Origin: Marinobacter shengliensis
GTDB lineage: Bacteria > Pseudomonadota > Gammaproteobacteria > Pseudomonadales > Oleiphilaceae
Assembly: GCF_003007715.1 (NCBI RefSeq)
Contig: NZ_PXNO01000023.1
Span: 372,001 to 436,000 of the forward strand
DNA length: 64,000 nt
Reading direction: 5' to 3'
The notes below the pieces were generated by a model. That model did no database searches. It was not told the DNA's origin and was given only the letters and a program-made list of their open reading frames with translations. Of this stretch, positions 7,306 to 16,191 are shown one piece after another (the stretch's first letter is position 1; each line of letters opens with the position of its first letter). The position numbers and the translations under genes are program-made.

Positions 7306-8988
7306 ATGGCTATAGACCCACAAAAGCAGACGTCTTTGCACTGCCTGTACTACTGGGCCCAGCACACTCCCGATAACGTTTACCTTACCCAGCCGTTCCC
7401 GGATGGCCGGGTGGAAGACATTACTTGGGCGCAGGCCGCTGACCAGGTGTCCCGGATGGCCGCCTACCTGAACAGCCTTGGTCTACCGGAGCACAGCAAT
7501 ATCGGAATCCTGGGCAAGAATAGCGCGCATTGGATACTGTCGGATCTGGCCATTTGGGCAGCCGGTCATGTCAGCGTGCCGCTTTACCCGACTCTGAATG
7601 GTGAAACAGCCGCTTACATTCTTGAACACAGCGAGGCTAAACTGTTGTTCCTGGGTAAGCTGGACGGTACGGCCGACGGCTGGAACGACATCAAGCATCA
7701 TATTCCTGCTGACCTGCCCATCGTGTCTCTGCCTTTGTCGCCGCGCGATGACACTCCCAAATGGCAGGAGATCATCAAAGAGCAATCACCGGCTGAGCCG
7801 AAACTGCCTGATCCGGATGCGCTGGCCACCATCGTGTACACCTCTGGCAGTACCGGCCGGCCCAAGGGCGTGATGCACAGCTTCCGCACCATGATTTCGG
7901 TGGCAGATGGCCTGCAGCAACTGTTCCCAGTGTCATCCAACGAACGCATGTTGTCTTACCTCCCGCTGGCCCACGTGGCGGAGCGGGCAGCGGTTGAAAC
8001 CCAGTCCCTTTACTACGGTTTCCACCTGTACTTTGCCAACTCCCTGGATACCTTCCAGGAAGACTTGCAGCGGGCCCGGCCCACGTTGTTCTTCTCGGTA
8101 CCGCGCCTGTGGATGAAGTTCTACCTGGGCGTGAATGCCAAGTTGCCGCCCAAGAAGCAGAAAATCCTGTTCAATATTCCGATCCTGAACTCGCTGGTTA
8201 AAAAGAAGGTGCTCAAACAGCTGGGCCTGGACCATTGTCGGGCCGCCCTGACGGGCGCGGCACCGTTGTCTGGAGAGATTATCGGCTGGTATCGGGGCCT
8301 TGGTCTGGAACTGCTGGAAGTGTATGGCATGTCGGAGAACTTCGGTTACTCCCACGCCAACCGCCCCGGCCAGGCCAAGGTGGGTACGGTCGGCATGGCA
8401 AACCCTGGTGTTACTCACCGCATTGGCGAAGGTGGCGAGGTTCAGGTCAAGAGCCCCGGTCAGATGCTCGGCTACTACAAGAACGAAGAGAAGACCAAAG
8501 AGGACCTGACCGATGACGGCTTTCTCAAAACCGGCGATATGGGTGAAATCGACCAGGATGGTTGCCTGCGTATCACTGGCCGGGTGAAGGATCTGTTCAA
8601 AACCTCCAAGGGCAAATACGTGGTGCCCGTGCCAATTGAGAACCGGTTCAATCATCCGAAAGCCGAAGTGGTGTGTGTGGCCGGCGCCAACCAGCCTCAG
8701 CCGTGCCTGATGGTGTTGTTGTCAGAAGAGGCCCGGGATGAACTGGATCGTGGTGGTGACCGGGCGGAGCTGGAACAGGAACTGGCCCGGGAGCTTGATG
8801 CCGTTAACGCCCAGAGCGAAGCCCATGAGAAAGTGGCTTTCGTAGTAGTGGTCAAGGAGCCCTGGACCATGGAAAACGGCATGTTAACGCCGACCATGAA
8901 GATCAAGCGCAATGTGATCGAGGACTTCTACAATCAGAAGATGGACGAGTGGTTTGGTAAGAAGAGTAAGGTGATCTGGGAGTTCTGA
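7306..8988 (+). CDS. AMP-forming long-chain acyl-CoA ligase
   Basis: A 560-residue member of the acyl-adenylate superfamily that should activate a fatty acid to its CoA thioester with ATP, at the cytoplasmic membrane face. The phosphate-binding motif is TIVYTSGSTGRPKG (about residues 178-191), followed by the YGMSENFGYS adenine motif and the GFLKTGDMGEID and GRVKDLFKTSKGKYV motifs, with the C-terminal acyl-binding lysine region in MLTPTMKIKR. Its closest type is the eukaryote-like FAA1/long-chain group rather than FadD. It has a strong AAGGAG before the ATG and a bidirectional terminator after it, so it is a single-gene unit. Substrate length is not shown by the sequence. Confidence 0.88.
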   Translation: MAIDPQKQTSLHCLYYWAQHTPDNVYLTQPFPDGRVEDITWAQAADQVSRMAAYLNSLGLPEHSNIGILGKNSAHWILSDLAIWAAGHVSVPLYPTLNGETAAYILEHSEAKLLFLGKLDGTADGWNDIKHHIPADLPIVSLPLSPRDDTPKWQEIIKEQSPAEPKLPDPDALATIVYTSGSTGRPKGVMHSFRTMISVADGLQQLFPVSSNERMLSYLPLAHVAERAAVETQSLYYGFHLYFANSLDTFQEDLQRARPTLFFSVPRLWMKFYLGVNAKLPPKKQKILFNIPILNSLVKKKVLKQLGLDHCRAALTGAAPLSGEIIGWYRGLGLELLEVYGMSENFGYSHANRPGQAKVGTVGMANPGVTHRIGEGGEVQVKSPGQMLGYYKNEEKTKEDLTDDGFLKTGDMGEIDQDGCLRITGRVKDLFKTSKGKYVVPVPIENRFNHPKAEVVCVAGANQPQPCLMVLLSEEARDELDRGGDRAELEQELARELDAVNAQSEAHEKVAFVVVVKEPWTMENGMLTPTMKIKRNVIEDFYNQKMDEWFGKKSKVIWEF

Positions 8989-9013
8989 TCAGGGCGTTAA
9001 ACACTCACCAAAT

Positions 9014-9047
9014 AAAAACGCCGGCATGGAAACATGCCGGCGTTTTT
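9014..9047. terminator. Bidirectional rho-independent terminator
   Basis: A 15-bp perfect stem (AAAAACGCCGGCATG and its complement) closes a GAAA tetraloop, with A-run and T-run on either side, so it can stop transcription of the acyl-CoA ligase on plus and of the convergent small gene on minus. Confidence 0.92.
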
Positions 9048-9079
9048 ATTTGTGCTTCGGTTACCGGGTTCCGGTAATC

Positions 9080-9274
9080 TCAGTGACCGCCCTGTACCTG
9101 GGGCATGTCTGGGGCAACCGCAGCCGCTTTGCGGTTGAAAATCCGCACCTTACGGCTGAAAAACTGCATCGCCTGCTGTGCAGCAGCGCGGGTATACTGG
9201 CGCCTGACCTCGGTACTGTTGTGGAGGATACTTGACGGCAGCGGGTTTACGGTTGCGATATGGCTCTTGGTCAT
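9080..9274 (-). CDS. Small basic protein of 64 residues, unknown function
   Basis: I do not recognise a family. The gene is credible because AAAGGAGGA lies 8 bases before the ATG and it shares a terminator with the convergent acyl-CoA ligase. The protein begins MTKSHIATVNPLPSSILHNS, then a basic helix-forming part (VRRQYTRAAAQQAMQFFSRK), then a Pro/Gly tail. There is no signal peptide or membrane span. It is divergent from a LysR regulator whose start is about 130 bases away, so it may be that regulator's target. DNA or RNA binding is possible from its charge, but this is speculation. Confidence 0.7.
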   Translation of the reverse strand: MTKSHIATVNPLPSSILHNSTEVRRQYTRAAAQQAMQFFSRKVRIFNRKAAAVAPDMPQVQGGH

Positions 9275-9402
9275 AGCGCCTTCCTCCTTTGTCTGGTGGA
9301 TTAATTAGCGATCTATCTTTAATTTAACGACTATTCTAGGAGTTCTTATTTGCAGTTTGAATACGTTAAAATCCGTACTCACGTTGCGAATATGCAGTAA
9401 CT

Positions 9403-10302
9403 ATGGACTGGGATTATCTTCGATATATACGGGCTCTGGCAATAGGTGGAACGCTGGCGAAAGCCGGTGAATTGCTGGGTGTACACCAAACCACTGTTTT
9501 AAGACGACTTGATCATATGGAAGAGTCGTTGGGGGTGCAGTTCTTCGAGCGCAACCGGGATGGTTTGCAGCTCACTCCGGTTGGCGAAATGGCGTTTCGG
9601 GAGGCCCAGCGGCTGGCTACCGATGTGGAAAACCTGGAGCGCAAACTGGTAGGTGACGATGCCGCGCCGGTGGGTAAGGTCCGGGTGGCGGCCGAAGATG
9701 CCATGATGAATGAACTGCTCGGACCGATCCTGGCGGAGCTGGTTCACGCCTATCCGGATATCGAACTGGAGGTGCTGACCGATAACGATGTGGCGAACCT
9801 CAGCCACCGGGAGGCAGACCTGACCTTGCGGCCGGAGAATAAACCCCAGGCGACCCTGGAGGGCGAGCGCATTGCCGCGGTGGATTCCGCTGTCTACGGG
9901 GCCGCCCGATACTGCCGTCGACACCGCAATATGGATATCGAGAACCACCCGGAAGACTGCACCTGGATACTGCCGGATGAGAGTTTCAGCCATCTGGCGA
10001 CCGGGCGTTGGTACCGGAAGCACCTGAAGAACGTCTCCTCGGTGATTCGCTGCAACAGCCTGCAATCCATGGCAATCCTGGCCAGGTCTGGAGCGGGGTT
10101 GGCGGTGTTGCCTTGTTATCTGGGCGAGGCCGCGAAAGAGCTGCGCAGGCTATCAGACCCGCTGGAGGGCGAGAGCGTGGATTTGTGGCTGCATGTAAAC
10201 CAGGATACCCAGCAGATGGCCAGGGTGCGCATCGTTATGGAGTTCCTGGTTGATCGCCTGAAAGCGCTGGAATCTGCCATTGAGATAAGCGCGTCGCTCT
10301 GA
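9403..10302 (+). CDS. LysR family transcriptional regulator
   Basis: A 299-residue LysR-type regulator. The N-terminal winged helix-turn-helix runs over residues 1-60 (ALAIGGTLAKAGELLGVHQT, then TTVLRRLDHMEESLGVQFFE); the remainder is the periplasmic-binding-like co-inducer domain, with an LDRLKALES-like C-terminal helix. It ends 2 bases before the convergent transglycosylase-like gene and is divergent from a 64-residue small gene, the likely target. The effector is unknown. Confidence 0.87.
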   Translation: MDWDYLRYIRALAIGGTLAKAGELLGVHQTTVLRRLDHMEESLGVQFFERNRDGLQLTPVGEMAFREAQRLATDVENLERKLVGDDAAPVGKVRVAAEDAMMNELLGPILAELVHAYPDIELEVLTDNDVANLSHREADLTLRPENKPQATLEGERIAAVDSAVYGAARYCRRHRNMDIENHPEDCTWILPDESFSHLATGRWYRKHLKNVSSVIRCNSLQSMAILARSGAGLAVLPCYLGEAAKELRRLSDPLEGESVDLWLHVNQDTQQMARVRIVMEFLVDRLKALESAIEISASL

Positions 10303-10304
10303 AC

Positions 10305-11033
10305 CTAAGCGTCGGTCTTGCAGAACGGCCAGAACTGGTACCAGCGCCAACATTGGAACTCCGCTTCGCACTGCTTTAACTGGTTGTCGTACCGGAAGGC
10401 GCGGTTCTGAACCCTTCGGGCCAGGGACTGTATGGCCGGTTTCTGTTCGAACGAGCGGCGTGCGTAGCCGCCCCGGCCTTCATGATAGGCCAGGTAAAGC
10501 TGCCGGGGTGCGCTGAATGGAATGCCCAGCTCGCGGTTGCTGAGGTGGTTGTACCAGCCGACAAAATCCAGCGCGTATTGCATGTCGGTGCGCACGGTTC
10601 GCCAGGATGCGTCGTTCGCCACCAGGTATTCGCCCCAGGCGGGGTCAAGGGCCTGGGCATAACCGTAAGCGGTGGTGGGGCGCTTCCAGGGAATCAGTCC
10701 CCAAAGCCGGGTGCGGGGCGGCCGGGCATGGCTCCGGAAAGACGATTCGTAATAGACAAAAGCCAGCTGTGTGGCGATGGGGGTGCCCCATTTCTCCTCG
10801 GAGGCCCGGGCATAGTCGTACCACACCGTATGTTCCCTGAATATCTCACAGATGTTTTCCGGGTTGGCCGGAGGTTCCGGGGCGAGCAGACTGAATCGTA
10901 GGGTGGCCCAGGTGCCGATAACCAACCCCAGCAAAGGCAGGCCGTACCAGCTGATGCGGGAGCGCCATACATTAAACCGCTTGTTGCGGATATTTCGAGA
11001 TTTTCGGGTTCTTCTGCGCCACATCCCTACCAA
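10305..11033 (-). CDS. Membrane-anchored lytic-transglycosylase-like (SLT) protein
   Basis: A 242-residue protein with an Arg/Lys-rich start, one membrane span near residues 28-50 (WYGLPLLGLVIGTWATLRF) and a periplasmic lysozyme-like domain. The expected catalytic Glu is in VYYESSFRS, followed by TAYGYAQALDPAW (the GxxQ-type motif) and later YLAYHEGRGGYARRS. Such enzymes cut the MurNAc-GlcNAc bond of peptidoglycan. The frame starts at a TTG with GGAG eight bases upstream; an in-frame ATG at 11024 touches a purine box and is less likely. Convergent with the LysR gene, it is not in an operon. Confidence 0.82.
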   Translation of the reverse strand: MVGMWRRRTRKSRNIRNKRFNVWRSRISWYGLPLLGLVIGTWATLRFSLLAPEPPANPENICEIFREHTVWYDYARASEEKWGTPIATQLAFVYYESSFRSHARPPRTRLWGLIPWKRPTTAYGYAQALDPAWGEYLVANDASWRTVRTDMQYALDFVGWYNHLSNRELGIPFSAPRQLYLAYHEGRGGYARRSFEQKPAIQSLARRVQNRAFRYDNQLKQCEAEFQCWRWYQFWPFCKTDA

Positions 11034-11123
11034 ACTGTCATCTCCAAAGGCCTTGGGGCACTTGCCGTAATGGCTTCAGGCGTGTCATAAACAGGGCCAT
11101 TGCAGTAACAGGATAATAGAGAA

Positions 11124-11954
11124 ATGAGACTGATCACCCTAGTTAAACCTCTTTTAGTTGCCGGGCTTATATCGTCAGGAATGGCCCATGCATCAACGGA
11201 TGCCCGTGACGTTCTGGCAGCATCGCCCATTGATGACATCGTGGGCCAGTATCCGGCCATGATGAGTCAGGGTATTCGGGATGGTCTCAAACAGAGCGGC
11301 CAGGTGCCGCCGATGGTGGCCGATACTATTGGTTATGTGGTCAGCAGCAGTTACAGGGCCGAGGACATCGAGCGCAAGCTGGTGGCCAGCCTGGACGAGT
11401 CGCTGACGAGCAAACAGCTTGAGGAGGTATATGCCTGGTACCAGACCCCTGTCGCACAGAAGATATCTCGTGCGGAGATTGCGGTATCTGCCCCGTCAGC
11501 CTGGTCGGAGGTGCGTAACAGAGCCGGGGAGCTGAACGAAGCCTACAAGGGCACTGCCCGGGAAAGGCTGTTCGACCGTTTTGACCGGGCTTCCCGCGCA
11601 ACGGAAACCACCGTGGATACCACCATTGCCGTGCAGTTGGGTTTGGCAACCGCCATGGCGGCCTTGAGCAGTGACTCGGTGCATTACGAGCGGTTACGTC
11701 AGCGTTTGGAGAACCAGCGTGGGATGTTGCAGGGCATGGTTGGGCAACAGGTTTACGACAGCTATTTGTACACCTATCGGGATATCAGTGTTCAGGAACT
11801 GGGTCTGTATCTGGACTTTCTGGAGAGTGAATCGGGTAAACGCTTTACCGAGGTGGTCACAGAGAGCATTCAGGCGTCGATTACGGACCCTATTGAAACC
11901 ATCGGTAGCCAATTGGCGCGGTTCAGGAATTTCGGGACAGGCGACTCCCGATAA
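11124..11954 (+). CDS. Exported DUF2059-like protein
   Basis: A 276-residue protein with a Sec signal peptide ending near SGMAHAS. The mature part has two related helical units with a 'LTSKQLEEVYAWYQTPVAQK' style segment and, near the C-terminus, 'ELGLYLDFLESESGKRF'. This 'x-x-FY-x-T/S-xxG/A-K' pattern is typical of DUF2059, suggesting an internal duplication. DUF2059 has no established biochemical function; it is periplasmic. The gene is transcribed away from the transglycosylase-like gene and converges with ppiC. Confidence 0.68.
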   Translation: MRLITLVKPLLVAGLISSGMAHASTDARDVLAASPIDDIVGQYPAMMSQGIRDGLKQSGQVPPMVADTIGYVVSSSYRAEDIERKLVASLDESLTSKQLEEVYAWYQTPVAQKISRAEIAVSAPSAWSEVRNRAGELNEAYKGTARERLFDRFDRASRATETTVDTTIAVQLGLATAMAALSSDSVHYERLRQRLENQRGMLQGMVGQQVYDSYLYTYRDISVQELGLYLDFLESESGKRFTEVVTESIQASITDPIETIGSQLARFRNFGTGDSR

Positions 11955-12003
11955 CAGACGCCTGCTGTCTGCGCAGTCAAGCGCAGACAGCAGTTGCACT
12001 GGC

Positions 12004-12282
12004 TTAGCTGCGGGAAGTTACTTCCAGGAGGTGATAGCCGAATTGGGTCTTGATCGGCCCGATCACGGTGTTCAGGTCGCTGCTGAACACGGCCTTGTCA
12101 AACTCGGGAACCATCTGGCCAGGGCCGAAGGAACCCAGGTCGCCACCGTTACGGCCGGACGGGCAGGAGGAATGCTGTTTCGCCACTTCGGCGAAATCCT
12201 GGCCACCTTCAATAGCCTTCTTCAGTTCTTCACATTTTGCTTCGCTGTCTACCAGAATGTGGCGTGCAGTTGCTTGTGCCAT
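12004..12282 (-). CDS. ppiC: Parvulin-type peptidyl-prolyl isomerase PpiC
   Basis: A single-domain parvulin of 92 residues, almost exactly the size of E. coli PpiC (93). It reads MAQATARHILVDSEAKCEEL, with the family motifs HSSCPSGRNGGDLG, GQMVPEFDKAVF and TQFGYHLLEV. It catalyses cis-trans isomerisation of Xaa-Pro bonds in the cytoplasm. A TTG two codons upstream extends the frame, but the ATG at 12282 has AGGA eight bases before it and matches the family start. It forms its own unit, convergent with the DUF2059-like gene. Confidence 0.94.
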   Translation of the reverse strand: MAQATARHILVDSEAKCEELKKAIEGGQDFAEVAKQHSSCPSGRNGGDLGSFGPGQMVPEFDKAVFSSDLNTVIGPIKTQFGYHLLEVTSRS

Positions 12283-12472
12283 GGTCAAGTTCCTGTTGTC
12301 GGATGGAGGAATGGACGGAAACGTCTGACGTGAATGCTGCCCGCACAGCTCGCCGCTGGCAAGCCCTTTTTATCCGTGTTTCTGCGGCCTCACAGTCTTG
12401 CGCCCAAACCTGTACAATGCCGGCTTTTATTTGCCGGCTTGCTGCCGGCCCTCACGCTGACAGGTTCTTTTC

Positions 12473-14059
12473 TTGATCTCCACCGCCAATCTCACCATGC
12501 AGTTCGGGGCCAAGCCCCTGTTTGAAAACGTATCCGCCAAGTTCGGCATCGGCAACCGTTACGGTTTGATCGGTGCCAATGGCTGCGGCAAGTCCACCCT
12601 GATGAAAATCCTCGGTGGCGACCTGGAGCCGTCCGCCGGCCAGGTGATGCTGGAGCCCAACATCCGCCTCGGTAAACTCCGCCAGGATCAGTTCGCCTAC
12701 GAGGACTGCACGGTGATGGACACCGTGATCATGGGCCATGAGGAACTGTGGCGGGTGAAGAAAGAGCGGGACCGTATCTACTCCCTGCCGGAAATGAGCG
12801 AAGAAGACGGCATGGCGGTGGCGGACCTGGAAGTGGAATTCGCCGAAATGGACGGCTACACCGCCGAATCCCGCGCCGGCGAACTCCTGCTGGGCCTGGA
12901 CATTCCGCTGGAACAGCACAACGGCCCCATGAGCGCCCTGGCCCCAGGTTGGAAACTGCGCGTGCTGCTCGCCCAGGCCCTGTTCTCCGACCCGGACGTG
13001 CTGCTGCTGGACGAGCCCACCAACCACCTGGATATCAACACCATCCGCTGGCTGGAAAACATCCTGGTGGCCCGCAACAGCACCATGATTATCATTTCTC
13101 ACGACCGCCACTTCCTGAACAGTGTGTGCACCCACATGGCGGATCTGGATTACGGTGAACTGCGCCTGTTCCCGGGCAACTACGACGAATACATGACCGC
13201 CGCCACCCAGGCCCGCGAGCGCATGTTGTCAGACAACGCCAAGAAAAAGGCCCAGATTGCCGAACTGCAGCAGTTCGTCAGCCGCTTCTCGGCCAACGCC
13301 TCGAAAGCCAAGCAGGCCACCTCCCGCGCCAGGCAGATCGATAAGATCCAGTTGGAGGAAGTGAAGCCGTCCAGCCGGGTGAGCCCGTTCATCCGCTTCG
13401 AGCAGGGCAAGAAACTGCACCGTCAGGCGGTCACCCTGAAAGGCCTGACCAAGGGCTTCGACGAAGGCCCCCTGTTCAAAAACCTGGATCTGCAGATTGA
13501 GGCGGGAGAGCGGGTGGCTATCATCGGCCCGAACGGAATTGGTAAAACCACGCTGCTGCAGTGCCTGGCCGGCGCCTATGAGCCGGATGCCGGCGAGGTG
13601 AAATGGACCGACAGTGCCGAGGTCGGTTACTTCGCCCAGGACCACACCGCCGACTTTGCCCGGGACGACACCCTGACCGATTGGATGGCCCAATGGACTA
13701 CCGGTGGTGAGCAACTGGTGCGCGGTACGTTGGGACGGATGTTGTTCTCCGGGGATGACATCGGCAAGTCGGTGAAGGTGATTTCCGGTGGTGAGCAGGG
13801 GCGGATGCTGTTTGGTAAGCTGATTCTGCAGAAGCCGAATGTGATGCTGATGGATGAGCCGACTAATCACCTGGATATGGAGTCTATTGAGGCGTTGAAC
13901 CTGGCGCTGGAGAATTATCCGGGTACGCTGATTTTCGTCAGCCACGACCGGGAGTTTGTTTCGTCGCTGGCGACTCGGATTATTGAGTTGAAGGCGGATG
14001 GCATTACCGATTTCAGCGGTACTTATGATGACTATCTCCGGAGCCAGGGTTACGTCTGA
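12473..14059 (+). CDS. ybiT: ABC-F family ATPase YbiT
   Basis: A soluble tandem ATPase of 528 residues, without membrane domains, of the ABC-F group that binds the ribosomal E site and remodels stalled ribosomes. It matches E. coli YbiT along its length: Walker [10 protein letters not shown] and GPNGIGKTT, both DEPTNHLD Walker B motifs, and the linker [18 protein letters not shown] between the two halves. The first signature motif is the YbiT-type degenerate [10 protein letters not shown], the second a normal SGGEQGR. The start is TTG, with AGG eight bases before, matching the [12 protein letters not shown] family start. The 3' third uses visibly more AT-rich codons than the 5' part. Confidence 0.95.
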   Translation: MISTANLTMQFGAKPLFENVSAKFGIGNRYGLIGANGCGKSTLMKILGGDLEPSAGQVMLEPNIRLGKLRQDQFAYEDCTVMDTVIMGHEELWRVKKERDRIYSLPEMSEEDGMAVADLEVEFAEMDGYTAESRAGELLLGLDIPLEQHNGPMSALAPGWKLRVLLAQALFSDPDVLLLDEPTNHLDINTIRWLENILVARNSTMIIISHDRHFLNSVCTHMADLDYGELRLFPGNYDEYMTAATQARERMLSDNAKKKAQIAELQQFVSRFSANASKAKQATSRARQIDKIQLEEVKPSSRVSPFIRFEQGKKLHRQAVTLKGLTKGFDEGPLFKNLDLQIEAGERVAIIGPNGIGKTTLLQCLAGAYEPDAGEVKWTDSAEVGYFAQDHTADFARDDTLTDWMAQWTTGGEQLVRGTLGRMLFSGDDIGKSVKVISGGEQGRMLFGKLILQKPNVMLMDEPTNHLDMESIEALNLALENYPGTLIFVSHDREFVSSLATRIIELKADGITDFSGTYDDYLRSQGYV

Positions 14060-14086
14060 TCCTCGATCGTCTGACCTTGGGAGTTT

Positions 14087-14202
14087 GCGGACGGTTGGGT
14101 AGGCCTGTCCAAAAAACGCTCCTTACGGCACATCCCTGTGGCGCTTGGGCTCCGCCATCCATGGCTCCGCACATTTTTGGACAGGCCTACCCAACCGTCC
14201 GC
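14087..14202 (-). repeat. Hairpin repeat, subtype A, copy 1 (paired GGA loops)
   Basis: A perfect 29-bp inverted repeat (14087-14115 with 14174-14202) surrounds a 58-bp core. Read on the minus strand the core holds two small hairpins: GCCA-TGGA-TGGC (its motif CATGGATG at 14156-14163) and CACA-GGGA-TGTG (CAGGGATG at 14131-14138). Both are exact CANGGAYG CsrA/RsmA-type sites. Compared with the other two subtype A copies, the TGGA and GGGA loops are exchanged while the stems stay. It lies between ybiT and the DUF1415 gene, with the motif strand opposite to both. Confidence 0.9.
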
Positions 14203-14244
14203 TCGCACTATTGAGTGGTCATCCAGAGAATAAAGGACAAACTG

Positions 14245-14814
14245 ATGAGTGAGTCTCCGGTTGTGATCGCAACCCGAAAATGGGTCGAAGACGTAGTCGT
14301 TGGCTACAACCTCTGCCCCTTCGCCAAACGGGAACTGGTCAAGAACCGGATTCGGTTTACGGTGACAGAGGCGAAGAACGACGACGACCTCCTGCAGGCT
14401 CTGCATGCAGAATTGCAGCGTCTGGAAGACGAACCGGAGATCGAAACCACGTTGTTGATACACCCGGGTGTTCTGCAGGATTTCTACGCCTACAACGAGT
14501 TTCTGGACGCTGCCGATGCGTTGCTGGCCTACCTGGAGTTGGAGGGTGTTTATCAGATCGCCAGTTTCCACCCGGATTACCAGTTCGCCGAAACCGAGCC
14601 GGGGGCTGCTGAGAATTACACCAACCGGTCTCCGTACCCCATGTTGCACCTGTTGCGGGAAGCGAGTCTGGAGGCGGCGATTGATAGCCATCCGGATGTG
14701 GACGGGATTCCTGATCGGAATATCGCGCTAATGAATGAGCTGGGTGCGGAGAAGATGCGGAGTATTCTCGCAAATTGTCTGAACGTCTCTGTCCAAGAGC
14801 GGGCAGGGGAGTAG
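14245..14814 (+). CDS. DUF1415 family protein
   Basis: A 189-residue cytoplasmic protein of the DUF1415 family, common in proteobacteria and without known function. Conserved-looking segments are TRKWVEDVVVGYNLCPFA near the start, IHPGVLQDFYAYNEFLD, and IASFHPDYQFAET followed by NRSPYPMLHLLRE. The Cys-Pro-Phe and His-Pro-x-Tyr motifs could be metal or redox sites. The frame is open from 14215, but the ATG at 14245 has AAGGAC seven bases upstream and fits the family start. It is flanked on both sides by subtype A hairpin repeats. Confidence 0.88.
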   Translation: MSESPVVIATRKWVEDVVVGYNLCPFAKRELVKNRIRFTVTEAKNDDDLLQALHAELQRLEDEPEIETTLLIHPGVLQDFYAYNEFLDAADALLAYLELEGVYQIASFHPDYQFAETEPGAAENYTNRSPYPMLHLLREASLEAAIDSHPDVDGIPDRNIALMNELGAEKMRSILANCLNVSVQERAGE

Positions 14815-14826
14815 ACGACAGGAGCG

Positions 14827-14924
14827 GTTGGGGTAAGGCTTTCAAAACTGTGCGGAGCCAGGGATGGCGGAGCCCAAGCGCCACATGGATGTGCTTGAGC
14901 GTGTTTTGAAAGCCTTACCCCAAC
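14827..14924 (+). repeat. Hairpin repeat, subtype A, copy 2 (paired GGA loops)
   Basis: A perfect 22-bp inverted repeat (14827-14848 with 14903-14924) encloses a 54-bp core almost identical to the copy at 26147. Hairpin GCCA-GGGA-TGGC carries CAGGGATG (14859-14866) and hairpin CACA-TGGA-TGTG carries CATGGATG (14884-14891). It sits between the DUF1415 and spermidine-synthase-like genes, motif strand in the direction of both, so read-through RNA would show both GGA loops. Confidence 0.9.
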
Positions 14925-15007
14925 TGCGACAGCACGGCCTATCAGGCTGGGTGATCGTAACTCCGAAGGTGCGCGCTCGTGAAATTCCAGAATAAGAGTC
15001 AAAGACT

Positions 15008-15739
15008 ATGGGACTGCTTTTCGAACAAATTGACAGCCAGCCCTCGGTGATCGGGGAAATCACGCTGCGCCGCCGCAGGATTCCGGCACTGGGTGACCGG
15101 GATATCTACGAAGTGAAACTGGGCGAAGAATTCCTCATGTCCAGCATGTTTGTCGACGCCGAAGTGGCCCTCTCAGACATCGGCCTGGGCGAAACCGAAG
15201 GCGACAAGCTCAGTGTTGTTGTGGGCGGACTCGGCCTTGGCTATACCGCTGTCGCAGCTCTCAAACATGAGCGCGTCAGCGAACTGCTTGTGGTGGAATA
15301 CCTGAAACCCGTCATCGGCTGGCACCAGCAAGAAAAAGTGCCCCTCGGCAAAGACCTCAACGCCGACCCCCGCAACCGCTACATACACGGCAGCTTCTTC
15401 GACCTCGCCATCGCTGACCCCGAAACCGGCGGCTTCGACCCGGAAGCACCGGGCAAACAGTTCGACGCCGTTCTGCTAGACATCGACCACTCTCCCAGAG
15501 CGCTGCTGCACGATTCCAGTGCCAGCTTCTACACCGCCAACAACCTCCGCCTCATGGCCCGGCAACTCAAACCCCGTGGCGTGTTTGCCATGTGGTCCAA
15601 CGAAGGTGAGGACGATGAATTCATGGCGACTCTGGGGGAAGTGTTTACCGACTTGGCCTGCCACGTTGTCAGCTTCTACAACCCCTTCCAGAACCGCGAA
15701 TCATTCAACACCGTCTACGTGGCCCGCAAACCAGGCTGA
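15008..15739 (+). CDS. Spermidine-synthase-like methyltransferase-fold protein
   Basis: A 243-residue protein with the spermidine synthase/SAM-methyltransferase Rossmann fold. The glycine-rich motif is VVVGGLGLGYTAVAAL, followed by an acidic strand end (ELLVVEYLKPVI) and a DAVLLDIDHSPRALLH motif; then the family-like ARQLKPRGVFAMWSNE. Real spermidine synthases have a longer N-terminal beta domain and a polyamine-binding Asp pair, which I cannot identify here, so aminopropyl transfer is doubtful. The substrate is unknown. It has a weak AAGAG box before the ATG and follows a hairpin repeat. Confidence 0.78.
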   Translation: MGLLFEQIDSQPSVIGEITLRRRRIPALGDRDIYEVKLGEEFLMSSMFVDAEVALSDIGLGETEGDKLSVVVGGLGLGYTAVAALKHERVSELLVVEYLKPVIGWHQQEKVPLGKDLNADPRNRYIHGSFFDLAIADPETGGFDPEAPGKQFDAVLLDIDHSPRALLHDSSASFYTANNLRLMARQLKPRGVFAMWSNEGEDDEFMATLGEVFTDLACHVVSFYNPFQNRESFNTVYVARKPG

Positions 15740-15881
15740 AAACCTTAAGCGGCTTTTTCCAAGGCCCCAGCCAGTGCAAGGTTGGGGTAATCACTACCCC
15801 TGGTAACCACGATCCCCGGTTTGCTGACAGCCCCCTGGTCTTCTAGGCTCAAGTAAAAGGAGCAGCTTTCAGGAGGTTTTC

Positions 15882-16097
15882 ATGTCTGATCACCACGTAT
15901 ATAAAAAGGTGGAAATTGTCGGTTCTTCAAAGAAAGGCATTGAAGACGCCATAGATAATGCGCTTCAGGAGTGCGGAAAAAGCGTCCGCAACATGGAGTG
16001 GTTTGAAGTGACCGAAACCCGCGGCCACATCGTTGACGGCAAGGTTGGCCACTATCAGGTTGTGATGAAAGTCGGCTTTCGCATTGCCGACAGCTGA
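15882..16097 (+). CDS. Dodecin family flavin-binding protein
   Basis: A 71-residue protein with the dodecin fold signature: KKVEIVGSSKKGIEDAIDNA, then MEWFEVTETRGHIVDGKV and HYQVVMKVGFRI. Dodecins assemble as hollow 12-mers that store or sequester FMN/FAD or related compounds. The conserved Trp (Trp40 in MEWFEV) that stacks on flavin is present. An AGGAGG box lies 5 bases before the ATG. It is a single-gene unit, convergent with the next gene. Confidence 0.92.
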   Translation: MSDHHVYKKVEIVGSSKKGIEDAIDNALQECGKSVRNMEWFEVTETRGHIVDGKVGHYQVVMKVGFRIADS

Positions 16098-16191
16098 GTT
16101 CTTTGCAGGTGGATATCCAGACCGACGTCTGTGAAGGGGGAAGCCTTGCCTGCCCGAAAACCGGACTGAGTCCGGCGAGCAGGCGCGGGCA

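Noticed and set aside
12452..13945. Minus-strand frames of over 220 codons opposite ybiT
   Set aside because: Composition rich in His, Gln and Val is typical of antisense translation of a GC-rich gene; ybiT itself is certain.
14357..15002. Open frames giving peptides with a repeated Cys-Gly-Ala-Trp-Ala-Pro-Pro pattern, on minus near 14.6-15.0 kb and 26.0-26.3 kb
   Set aside because: They read across the subtype A hairpin core and are translated from the repeat in different contexts; no ribosome sites or family. The same applies to peptides with Ala-Leu-Lys-Pro-Pro-Trp-Met read from subtype B copies. They are repeat artefacts, not genes.
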